Assembly: GCA_023101885.1 (NCBI GenBank)
Contig: JALPQD010000357.1
Span: 1,277,038 to 1,341,037 of the forward strand
DNA: 64,000 bases
DNA from: Typhlomys cinereus
Taxonomy: Eukaryota > Chordata > Mammalia > Rodentia > Platacanthomyidae
Reading direction: 5' to 3'
Position 1 is the first letter of the stretch. Each line of letters opens with the position of its first letter. Shown here in pieces: positions 20,501 to 33,000 of the stretch. The translations under genes and the position numbers were made by a program. The notes under the pieces were generated by a model, which saw only the letters and a program-made list of their open reading frames with translations, had not been told where the DNA came from and made no database searches.

Positions 20501-23246
20501 GTGGTGACATCCCGGACATGTGTTGCCAACAGGGCCTCCTAGCTGGCAGGAGTGGGTTCTTGTTAGGGCAGGAGGTGTATTGCAGTGAACGGTTAAGCCT
20601 CAAGCTTAAAAAATGAAAGAGCTGCGACAAAGGGGGCAAAGCTGTAGAAGCTCCAGGGAAAGAGAGATGCCTCCAATGAGGGAGGGTGGGGAGTGGGACC
20701 CTGTCCCCGGCACATCCAGTCGACCTAGCCCCAGAAATACAGGAGTGCTGCATGGATGGACTTCCGACCCAGGGCCTTTGGGTTAGCTAATGACTCAGAG
20801 CCAGGGAGGGGAAGGTACTGGGCTGGCAGTGGGTACCCAGAGTGCAGATCCTGCTGCGCGCACAGCACCAGCTCCTGGTTCTCACCTGATTGAGACCCCA
20901 GCTGGCTGTGTAGCTGGTGCCTTTAATCTCCAGCCTCACTTCCCTCGGCTGTGAAATGGGTCCATGGTAAACTCTCACCTGATCCACTTCACTAACAGAG
21001 CTGAAAATAATGGTTTGCAGGCATTCAAAGCCACGGGGCCTGGGAATCCACCCAAGGGAGGCTCATTGGATTCCATTCCCAGGCCTTTCTCACATCTGAG
21101 GTCCCAGCGTGGCTCTGTAGTCGCGCCTCGTACCTCTGTCCAGACTTCCTAAGTTCTAAACTAGTGGCTCCTGAATAAGGACTCCCCCTCCCGCAACAGG
21201 CACACACATTTATTTGGCAGCGACCGGAGAGATTTTTGCTTGTGACAGTGGAGAGATCCCACTGATATCCAGCTGCAGAGACCACTACACAACCTCCTGC
21301 CGTCAGGACAGCCCCTCTGGGTAAACGGCAGCATAGCAGAGGGGAAGCCCAGTGCTGGAAAGTGTGCTGGCCAGAGCAGCAACTGATCCCCAGATCTGTA
21401 GGGGAGGGCTTGGGGGGCTGGGGAGATGGTTCAGGGTTGTTAAAGACTTTGCCTCACAAGCACAAGAACTTGAATTCAGATCCCAGATCCCACACCAAAA
21501 ATGCCAGGTAGAAGTGGTGGGCGATTCTGCCTCTGGAAGACAGTCTGGGAGACCCCAAAGCAAAGCAATAAGGAGGAGAGCTGTCCAGGATGATTCTCAA
21601 TGCAATTCTTGGGCCTCCATAAGGCACATACTCAAGTGCATTCACACACACACACACACAAGCATTACAAAAGAGGGGGCGTGTCTCTCCTGGGAACTTC
21701 TATGATCCTTCTTCTGCCAGCCTCCCCACTAGTGTTAAATGACAGTGGTCTTGTCTACGCTCAGCTTGGGCTGTCCAGGGCAGCAGGGACCTGCGTCCAT
21801 CCACGGTGGGTCTCAGCATTCCAGCAAACAGCAAGTGCTAAGTGGACTCGTCTGGTGTCTGTGGGCCGTGGACAGTTGGTCCAACAGCCCCAGGAGCAGC
21901 AAGCACTTCATCCAAGATGGCGGCTTACTTTACATTCATGTCCGTTCTGAGCTGCATGTCCGGGCCTGTGTCTGGCTTGTCTGGCTTCTTGGCCAGGAGC
22001 AGTGTAGGACATTGCATAGACACAAGGAACGCGCATGCGGGTCGCCTTTGAAGCCTCTTCTAAAGCCACCAGGACTGGATCATGGGGCCCCCACCCCATG
22101 GCCGTAATGAATCCCACTGACCGCCCAGAAGCCCTCCGAGGAACACCACAGTGGATTAGGTTCCTCAACCCGACACCCCGCCCTGGACATCAAGTTCCAC
22201 CGTATGATCCTGGAGGATGTTGCAGTCTCTCTGCTTCTGTGTTGCTTAAAAATTCACAACCAAATGGTTCGTGGGAACAACTGGCTTTATTTTGGCTTCC
22301 AATCATCCAGTTACACTTCTCAGTCCAGCTTGGCAGGCGAGCTCATAGCAACACCAGGAGCGAAGGGAACTGTGGCCACGTCTTATCTACCTGCTCACTG
22401 AACCAGCCAAGGAAGTACAGCAGCAGACTCACGCCCACGGGATTCACTGGTTTCACCAGCCCCCCATCTTACAGCTGCATAGGGGGTGGTCCCGCCACCA
22501 CGGGCTGGGTCCTTCCCGTCACCTAGACCGTCTCCTGCGGGCGTGCTTAGGACCTGCCGCAGCTATCAGTTCTCCACAGATGTACCCCGAGCTCAGCCTG
22601 CAGTGTCAAGCTGACACCTGCGCGCCGTTCACCCGGAGACGCAGCTCATGAGCTGGGGTGTCAATCCCTCTGAAGAGATGACTTCTGCACAGTGTCCGGT
22701 GAGGGGTAGGGCATGCCTAGTAGGTTCCGGGGGCACAGGGGCGAGTGTAGATGAGCGCAGAGTGGGAGGGGAGAGATGGGGCACTTACCTGCAGTAGGTT
22801 TGGAGCGGATAGAGGAGTGTTGTGTCTTCTGCAGCTTTCTCTGGAGCCTTGGGGGAAAGCGAGGGCTCTGGTCCAAGGCAGAAACAGAGCCCAGCCCAGC
22901 CAGGAGCTGGTGGAGCCTTGGGCCTGGGTGGGGACTGTGGAGGCAAGAAAGGGGCCCGAGGGCGGGGCACCTGTTGAAAGCAGAACTCTGTGTGTGTGTG
23001 TCTGTCTGTCTGTCTGTCTGTCTGTGTGTCTCTGTCTGTATATGTGTGTCTGTCTGTGTATATGTCTGTCTGTGTGTGTGTGTGTGTGTGCGCGCGCGCG
23101 TATCTGTGTATCTGTGTGTGTGTATGTCTGTGTATCTATATGTGTGTCTGTCTGTGTATCTGTGTGTGTGTGTGTCTGTCTGTCTGTCTGTCTGTCTGTG
23201 TCTGTGTGTCTCTGTCTGTATGTGTATGTCTGTCTGTGTATATGTC

Positions 23247-23277
<31 letters not shown>

Positions 23278-26200
23278 CTGTGTATCTGTGTGTGTGTGTA
23301 TGTCTGTGTATCTATATGTGTGTCTGTCTGTGTATCTGTATGTGTGTGTATGTCTGTCTGTGTATCTGTCTGTCTGTCTGTGTATCTGTATGTGTGTGTG
23401 TGTCTGTCTATCTGTCTATGTGTCTGTGGACTGAGTGGAGAAGGGAGCGGATGCTCTGGCTAGCGCTGAGGACTGGCAGGATGGAGGTGCCGTCTGCTGA
23501 GCAGAGAAGTCTGGGGTGAGGTGCAGGTTCCGAGGTGGACCAGGGACACATCCCACAAGTCCAAGCACAGGCAATGAGCCTGGAGTCGAGGGACGGTGGG
23601 CTCATGTACCCCCGCTGATTCACCTTTATAAGCGCCTTCCAGATCTTGTGAGTTGAAAGAGCGAATGTTTTTCTCCTTGCTCCTATTCTTCCCAGCACTG
23701 AGATCTAGATATTTGCTAATTGGCCATCTCTGTGTTTATTCCTTGTACGCATGTGGTTTTGTTTTTGTCCTTCTTGTTGTTTGTTTAGATCTAAGTTGAC
23801 CATTGTATCCTTTGACCATTTTTCTTGGAACTTCCGTCCTTTCCTCGTTTGGGAAGCACGTAATCTAGACCGCAGTGCTCCCTGTTTACCACACCCTGCT
23901 CGTTTTCTCGCGCTCTGAAAGAATAACATTCCAATTAGCTTCTAGCAAATATTTGCACAAACACACACACATGTGCTACAAAGAACAATCTAATTGGAAC
24001 CAATGAGCCCTTTCCACCCATCTCGCCCTGTAGATGTTATTGCTGTGGCCAGATCTGCGTTTGACATTCCTTGTTATTTACGAGTTGATCCCTTATGTGT
24101 GCCTACAAATAGATGGATGGGTTATTCTTAGGGTGGCAGTTACGTTCTTTCTGCTGTGAGACAGTACTCAGATTGAAGCAATTTAGGGAGAAAGGGAGAT
24201 TTATTTGGCCTATGGGTCCTGAGGGAATATAGTCCATTAGAGGAGGAATCACACGGCAGTAAGCATGTCTGGAGACAGAAACAGGAAGCCAGCTAAGGTT
24301 ACTTCAGCCATCAAAAAACAGAGGGAGCAAGAGAAGTGGAAGAAGCAGGACCAGGGCTACCAAACTTCAAGACACGCCTTCCTCCAGCAAGGCTCCACCT
24401 CTTAAAGGTGCCATGGCCGTCCCAAACATCAGCACCAACTAAGAATGCAAATACATGGGGGCAAAAACTACTGGGGACAACTCACATTCAAATCAACCCT
24501 GACACCTGACTTTGATTTTACTTAAAAATGAAACCAAACTTATTTCCTAGGATTAGTTTTCATTCGAAATATGTTTCTAAGAGATGTGGGCAATGAAATC
24601 ATAGTTGCGAGCAGTTGGTAGTTTGCTTATTGGCAAACAAATCCCTTTGAAAGTATAAACCAATATAAACCTTTCCTCTCTTGAGTTGTTTGGTATATTT
24701 TTTTCCTTGCTAAAATGTCATGTAAAGAAAGCCAGATTAGGGGCTGGAGAGGTGGCTCAGGGGTTAAGCCTCTGCTTTGCAGGTGGAAGGTCCTGAGTTC
24801 ATGATCCTAGACCCCACCTATAGACGCCAGGCGGAAGCAGGGGCGCCTTGCGTTTCTGGTCCTGGTAGGGCGGAGCCTGTGAATCCCCGGGCAGAGTAAA
24901 CAAGGAGGAGGTGGAGCGGTCCAAGGTGGTTCCTGAATTCGTCCGTGGTTCTACACACACACATGCGTGCACGCGCGCACGTGCAATTGAATAAATAAGA
25001 AAAAATTAAAAAAGCCAGATAACATTTCACCTTGCGGGTCTGGATCTGTTCACCTAATTACTACATTGGAATTTGCTCATGTTTGTCCACGTTGTGTTGA
25101 CAAATTCATTACACAGTTGTGTCAGTTTGTCCATTTGCTGGTTAGATGACTTTTGGAGTTGGGATTGTGAATAAAGTTTCCAACAACATTCATCTAAACA
25201 TTGTTGTGGGAATACAATTACCTTCATCTCATCTGGTTTTGATTTTAAAAATCACTATTTGAGCAGTTGACTTGAGTCACAAAAATCATTAAATGAATTT
25301 CAGTTTGGAATTGAGGCAGAATTCCCAACAATTCCTCAACTGGATTAAACAGTTTAACTTCTCTGTTTAATATTATGTGTTTAGGGTTGGAGAGATGGCT
25401 CAGGGGTTAAGATTCTGCCTCACAAGCAGAAGGTCCTTAGTTTGGATCCCAGGTCCCACATAAAAAAGCCAGGCAGAAACATTGGGGGCCTGAACCTCCA
25501 GCCCTGGTGGACAGAGCCTGGGAAATCCCAGAGCAAAGCAGAAAGGAGGTAGAAACAATCTAGGATGATTCCCAAAGTTGCCCTTGGGTCTCCACAGGGA
25601 CACACAGTGCCTTCTGATACACACACATGCAAAATAAATAAATAAAATATTTTTTAAATGTTGCATGTTTATACAAAGTATTTCTCGGCATTTGTGACTA
25701 TAGATAGAATCAAATACTCATCAACTGAAAAATGTTTAAGTTACTTTGTCCTTCAGTACTCAGCCAACATTATTCTTTATGTAAAAATAATCACATGTCT
25801 CTTAGTATAGCATTTGTGTGCACATTTGCTTTCATCTTTAATAAATGACAAAGCTAGTGCATGTCAAATACTTGCTTTAAATAGTTTTATGGTTTATCTT
25901 CAGTGTTTGAGTTGTTTGCCTCTTTCGTATATTTATCCCTGGGGTCGAATAAAAATTTCTGAGATGAACCTGATTTCTGTCCCCAGAATCTACACTGTGG
26001 AAGCAGAGAAGTAACTTCTAAAAACTATTTTCTCTTCTTCTTTCAAAAACTTTTAAATTGATATTATTATTATTGTGTGTGTGTCTGTCTGTCTGTCTGA
26101 TCTGTTTGTCTGTCTGTCTGTCTGTCAAAGACGCCCTGTGAAGGCCCAAGAGTGACTCTGGGAATGGTCCTGGATTGCTTCTATCTCCTCTTTGCTTTGC

Positions 26201-26940
26201 TCTGGGATTTCTCAGGCTCTCTCCACCAGGACTGGAGATTCAGACCCCCACTATTTCTGCCTGAGTGTTTTTTATGTGGGACTTGGGATTCGAACTCAGG
26301 ACCTTCTCCTTGTCTTAAACCCTGAGCCGTATCTCCAGCCTTATTATTATTATTATTACTCTTAGCATTGTGTGTGTTTGTGTGTACCTGTGGAGCCCCC
26401 AGGATAACTTCAAAATCATGCCTGCCCTACCTCTTCATTGCTTTTGTCTGGAATTTCCTTAGGCTTCTGAGAGGGACCCGACCTCCTCCCTGCCCTTTGC
26501 ACCCCTTCCCTGTGCCTTGGTTGGAAAGAGTCTTGGGGTACACATCCTGGAGCTCAGGTCCCTGCTCTGAGGGAGGTCACAGCCCTGTGCTGCAGTCAAT
26601 GAGAAAGTTGTTTGCATGGGGAAGACGAGTCTGTCCCTGTCTCGCCATGACTGGCAAGCGTGAGCCTACTGGACAGGGACAGGATTTCTTTCTGTTAATG
26701 GGGGTCTCATTTACATCCACCAAGCACACAGACGTCCGCGCTGGGGACTTTTGACAGTCGTCCACACCTGCCTCATCCGCCTGCGGCGCTGCTTTCCATC
26801 ACAGTCCCATTGGCACCGCCTGTCCCCGAGCGCGGTGCAAATGGAACCGGGCAGTGTAAACTTTTGGGCATCTGGTCTTCTTGCTCGGCATAATATTTGC
26901 GTGATGTCTCTGTGGTGTTGCATTTCCAAGTGATCCATCC

Positions 26941-26980
<40 letters not shown>

Positions 26981-29900
26981 AAGAGGGCACTTGGCCACGT
27001 GTGGAGGCCGAAGGGTGACATTGGCAATCATCTTGACTTTCTTTCCTTACCGTCTTACTGTTTTGTGCTGGGTTTTCCCGGCTCCGCCTTCCAGAGCTGA
27101 AATCACAGGCCCCCGCCGTTTCTGCCTGGCATTTTCATGTGGGATCTGGGGATGTGAACTCAGGTGCCTTTGTTTGTGAGGCGAAAGCTTTATTTAACCC
27201 CTGGTCCTCTCCCCAGCCCCAGTGGCTCGTTCTTGTTAAATAGAGAATGATGTTCATCGTAATCAATGTGACCATCCCATGCCTCTGTCAGTTGGGGAGT
27301 TTCCCATTTGAAACTGGAAACACACTAAATATAAGGTGACTGTGAATGTCCCTACACCAGTCTTTAGGTTAGCATGTATCTTCGCTTTCCCATATTCTGG
27401 CCACAAGTTTGATATGTATTTTAACCTTACCAGGAACTACCAAGCAGTGGTCCAGTTAGTTTATACCATTTTACACTTCCAATGACAGTGACTTCAAAAC
27501 CCCGTCAACATTTGGGGTTGTCTGTTTCACTGGTACAGGAGTGACTGGGGTAGCTGGCATTTTGCTTTAGCTTATTTGCATTTCCTTGATTGATGGGCTA
27601 ATGACTTTTCTTGTCATCACCGACCGCTTACACACCTTCTTTTGGGACAGCGCTAATGTCACAGTTAGATAGAAGTGTCAACCTGACAGTTGAGGGTTTG
27701 AGCTCTGGGCACAGTTGTAGAGAATTAGTGGTTGAGTTAAGCCCAGAGCAAACCTGCCAGGAGATTGTCTAGCTGATGGGGAAGGTGCAGCCCATGGTGG
27801 GTGGGACTAGTCCCGGGGCAGGTAGGATGGAGGGAACTGGTGGAGATTAGCCTCCTCCTGTGTACTTGGCCAGACACGCTGATCTAACAAGTAAGGATTG
27901 TCCCTCTCAGCAACCCTGTGGATTCATGGTGTAATCAGTTCCCTCCTTGATCTGGGGGTGCACTGTCCTGCCAAGCTGGACAAGGAACATACCTCCTTGT
28001 TACTTTAACCATTTTGTTGTTAATTTAGCAGCAATAATGCAGGCTAACTGCCACACTTAGTTGTGGTTCGTTGTTTTTTTTTTTTTTTTTTTTTTTTTGC
28101 CAACCTAAGATGGAGTTTTTAATCTCATTATTGTTGATCTGCAGACTCTCATTACATGTTCTGGAGAAGAGCTCTTCACAGACACATGTTCTAGAAAAAA
28201 AAGTGTTTTCTCAGCCCATGTCTTGCCTACTAATTTTCTGACGACCTTATTGGTTTTTCTCTATACTTATGTTTTATTTATTTATTACTATTATTATTTT
28301 GGGTTTTGGGGGGGCAGGGCTGGACTGGAGTTTGGGGCACTCCTCTGCCTCAGGTCTCTGAGTGTTCTGATTATCAGGCATAAGCCTCCATACCTGACTC
28401 AACTTTTTTTTTTTACACATGTGTGTGTCACATGCAGTGGGCACACTGGACGTCAGGGTAGCTTTCAGGAGTCATCAGTTCTCTCCTTCTGCCCTGTGGG
28501 CTTCAGGGACGGAATTCAGACCTTCAGGTTTGGCAGCAAACGCCTTTACCTGCTGAGCCATCGCGCCAGCCCTCTACCTTGACTTCACTTAGACCCTTTC
28601 TTCTACTTCAGTTTACCTTGCCGTGACTCGTGTCTGGGTTGCGTTGCACGTTCACACGGGCACTTACTTGGCATCTGCCCTTTGTGGGCACAATCTCTCT
28701 CCCTCTTTGGCCTAGACTCCCACGTAGGCTGGTCTGCAGTGAGCCCAGGTTCCAGCCTGGCCATGTCCACCTCCTCAGGGGTACAGGGGTTGCATTGTAC
28801 CCACACCCAGCTTTTCACCGGGTTCAGAGGGTCCGTTTCAGGTCCTCCCGCCTGTTCAGCAGACGCTTTGCCGGCCGAGCCGTCTTCAGCCCGCTCTGCT
28901 GTTTCTGAAAAGCTTAGACATCATCTTCAACGTTCATTCCTCCTCTTCCTCCTCCTCTTGTGCTCCTCTTCCTCTTCCTCCTTCTTCTACCTTCTCCTCC
29001 TTCTCTTCTGTTCCCTCTTCCTCCCCCTATTTGAGACAGGATCTCACTCTGTGGCCCAAGCTGGTCTAGAACTCACATCTATCCTCTTGCCTGTGTCTCC
29101 TGCCCACTGGGATGACAAGTTGGGACCAACATCACCAACGTGGTTTTTTTTCTCATACAGGAATTTTAAAGTTATCCAGGCCCCTCCCACCACAGCTTTA
29201 GCCACACTGGCAAAACTTTAACATGTGTTTTCATTAGCACTCAACTCAATTCTTTTTCTTTCTTTCTTTCTTTCTTTTCTTTCTTTCTTTTTCTTTCTTT
29301 CTTTTTTCTTTTCTTTCTTTTCTCTCTCCCTCCCTCCCTCCCTCCCTCCCTCTCTTCTTTTCTTCCTCCCTCCCTCCCTTCCTTCATCCCTCCCTCCCTC
29401 CCTCCCTTCCTTCCTTTCTTCATGTGTGTATGCCCATAGAGGCCCAAGGGTGACTTCGGGAATCATCCTGGATTGCTTCTATCTCCTTTTTGCTTTGCTC
29501 TGGGATTTCCCAGGCTCCGCCTTCTAGAGCTGGAAGTTCAGGCAGTTGCCATTTCCACCTGGCATTTTTTGCATGGGATCTGGGATCCAAACTCAGGCCC
29601 TTTCAAGGCATCATCTTAACCCCTGAGCCATCTCTCCAGCCATCGATTCAAAATTCCTTAAAGTCTTCTTTGTGGGTTGGGGAAATGGCTCAGTGGTCAC
29701 AAACCAAAAAAAAAGTTCAGATCCCCAGATTCAATGTAAAAATGGAGGACAAGTGAGGAGGTCCAGCTATAAATCTAGCCTTGGAAGGCAGGGTCTGGGA
29801 TTCCCCAGAGCAAGATGGTGAGGCAGACTAGCCCTAAAGATGTGCTCTGGGCTTAATCAGAGACCCAGGTCACAACAACAAGGTGGAAAAGTGATGGAGG

Positions 29901-29995
29901 ATGATTCCTAATAACATCCTTGGACCTCCACAAGCACGCACACTCAAGTGCACGTGTGTACGTAGACCCACGCACATGTACAACCATCTACATGC

Positions 29996-30035
<40 letters not shown>

Positions 30036-33000
30036 ACGGAAGGAAAAAAATCTTCTTGGTGCCAGTGAGATCGCTCAGTGGGTAAGGGCATCGGCTTGCA
30101 AAACTGGTAATCTGAGTTTGACCCCAGAAGCCCACATGGTGTGGAAGAGAGAACTGACTTTTGAAAGTTGACCTCTGACCTCCACAGCACACTACGGCAT
30201 GTGTATGCCTTCCCCACTTCTCTCCCAAATAAACATTCTAAAAAAGCACAATATGCAAGGATTCTTTAAAAAAAAAAAAAAAAGGAAGAAAATCTTCTCC
30301 ATCCTGTGGGTTCATTAAAAGCGTATTGTTTCATTTCCAAATAGTTGCAACTTTTCTAAGTGTTTTGTTTTGAATTTTAACTTATTACCATTGTGGTCAG
30401 GGTCCGTTTTATGCCCCAGCATCTGGTATATTGTGGTAGCCGCAGAGTGTTCTCTTGAAAAGAATGTGAATTCACAGTACTCTGAAGTGTTCTATAAATA
30501 TTAATTAGATCAGATCAGTTGATAGTGGTTTCTGAATCTTTTATGCCTACTTGTGCCATTTACTGAAAAAGAATGTTAAAATCTCCAGCTCCGACTGTGG
30601 CTTTTCTGTGTTTTGGTTTGGGTATTTCACAGCTGCCATTATGATGCGTAGAGTTCAGCTCATTCTGTCTTCTGGGTGACGTCATCTTTGTCTCATCGTG
30701 AAATTTCCGCTTTTCTCTCCTTCTACTTTCTTTCTCTCAATCAATCTGTTTTTGTAGCTGGGGCGTCTTTTTTTTTTTTGTAGCCAGACTATTAGCTGGG
30801 GTGTTGCTTCATTTAGTCTGAAGGTCTGCCTCTTACAGGAAACACTTTGTGTGTGTGCATGTGTGTATGTGTGTTGTGAGTGCACTGTGCATTTGTGTGT
30901 GTTGCATATTTGTGTGATGTGAGTGTATATGTATGTTTGCATGTGTTTGGGTGTGTGTGATGTGAATGTATGTGTGTGCATTTGTGTTTGTATATGATGT
31001 GTGCATGCGTGCACTTGTGTGTGGCGTGAGCATACGTGTGTGCACTTGTGTGCGTATGTTTGTGGGGAGGGGTGCAGGAACATGTGCACCATAGTGCACA
31101 TGTGGGGATCGGGGGACACCCTTTGGAAGTCTGCCTCACTTTTCCACCTTGTTTGACCCAGGGTCTCTCTGCTGCTGCCCAAGCTAGCTCGTGCGTGAGC
31201 TTTTGGAGCTCCTCCTGGCCCACCACGCATGTCCAGGAGGGGGCTGGGATCATGGGCGCTGCGCTTCTGGCTTTTCTGTGGGGCCCGTGGATCTGAGCCC
31301 AGGCCCTCGGCCTTGTGCAGCAAGCACTTTTACCCACTGAGCTGTCTCTCATCCCAGAAACTTTTTTCCAGAGCTGTCCAACTGGGCTACAGTAAAGTAC
31401 ACTGCGCAGTCATCGCTACCTGTTTCTCCATCGCTACCTGTTTCTCTACCTCGCCTGTCCGCCTCGCACAACAGCCTGCTGCTGCTGTAGGTGTCCTTGT
31501 GCAGGTGCCCTTCTCTGGGGACAGACGTACATGGGGCAGTTACTAGCGTGGCCTAAACGTCATCTCGGAATTACCATATTAACAGTATGGCCAAGGCTGA
31601 CAGTGCAGCTCAGTAGCAGAGTGCTTTCCGGGCATGTACAAGCCCTGGGTTCAAATCCCAGTACAACCAGCAAGGAGAAGGAAGCAAAGGGGAGGAAGAG
31701 GAGGAGGAAGAGGAAGAAAACTGTGTGATAATGGGAATGACTGAAGAGACAGGGGACACACTGAGAATGGCAGACTTACTGGCCCCCCAGGGTTGAGTAA
31801 GTGAGAGGGGCGGGCTTGCCACCCACGGGAGGGGTTTGCCTTCACTCAGAACAGGAGAAGCGTCGCAGAGAAGGGAAAGCAAGCAAGTGGGTGGGCGGCT
31901 GGGCTGCTGTGAACCTGGGAAAGGTCCTCTATGATGTGTGTCCTCAGTGAGCTACAAGGGTGGCAATAAACACCCGTCTCAAATAACTTGGGGGAAAGGT
32001 GTGCGTGCATGTGTGTGTGTTTGCATGTGTGTGCATGCACACGTGCGTGTGTGTGTTTGCATGTGGTGGGTATGCATGTGTGTATGTGTACAAGAGGCGC
32101 ATCGACTTGAGTGTGTGTGCCTGTGAAGTTCCAAGGGCGGCGCTGGGAATCTGGATTGTCCTTCCGCTTTATACCTTGCTTCGGAGATTCCCAGTCTCCA
32201 CCTCCCAGGGCTGTAATTATAGGCTAGCACAGCATTTTGACAGGGGATCTGGGCATCCAAACTCAGGTCCTTTTGCCTGCGAGGCAAAGGCTTTAACCAC
32301 TGAGTCGTCTCTCCAGCCCAAGCAGGGGCTTTCGATTCAGCTCACAGTTCCGGGGCCCACACAGTGCGTTGGGACAGGAAGTGTCGCACCAGCATCAGGA
32401 GCTGAATGGTCTCACGTGCTGCATGCTGGGTCTTCTCGCATCAATTTTGCAGTGAAGACGCCCTCCTGCTGGGTTGCTCAGAGGCCCGCCTTAGCTAGAT
32501 AACTCCTACCGGGTGTGTCCAGAGATCCACTACTCTGATATCAGGTTGGAACTTGGCAGTGGAGGTACTAGAAGCTAAAGAGAAGGAAGACCTGACGTCT
32601 TCACCTGGCATTCCAGACGTGCAGCACGGACCAGGGAAAATGACTGCAGGGGGAAGCCTGGCACTGGTAGGCAGACACACGCTGGGAGGCGCAGGGAAGC
32701 TGCCTGGAAGGGCGCCCCTGCAGGGGGGAGCTCAGTCAGGCTCGCCTCCTGAGGCCTGTGGCACATGCGTGAGTTCCTGCTGCCGGCAGGAACCAGCCAG
32801 CCCTGAGAGATGGGCGCCCGCCTCTCACTCAGTCCAAAGTTGTAGATGGGGTTGGGGAGATGGCTGAGGGGCTAAAACCTTTGCCTCACAAGCAAAAGGA
32901 CCGGAGCTTGGATCCCAGATCCTCCATAAAAATGCCTGACAGACGGGGCGGCAGCCCTGCGAGGCGGAGTCTGGGAAACCCTGGAATAAAGCAATAGGGA

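Larger units (their letters stand above)
23700..28260 (+). repeat. AT-rich decayed L1-derived block
   Basis: Patches resemble ancient mammalian L1 3' sequence: GTGAATAAAGTTTCCAACAA near 25170, CGGCATAATATTTGCGTGAT near 26890, TACCATTTTACACTTCCAAT near 27465 and TATTTGCATTTCCTTGATTG near 27580. Younger SINEs and an R400 copy interrupt it. Confidence 0.6.

Noticed and set aside
22751..23519. Cys/Val-rich frames of 157-247 codons
   Set aside because: Arise from TG/TCTG repeats.
30682..31352. 213- and 179-codon minus frames rich in His/Thr
   Set aside because: Cross a GT-rich tract and SINE; no coding features.
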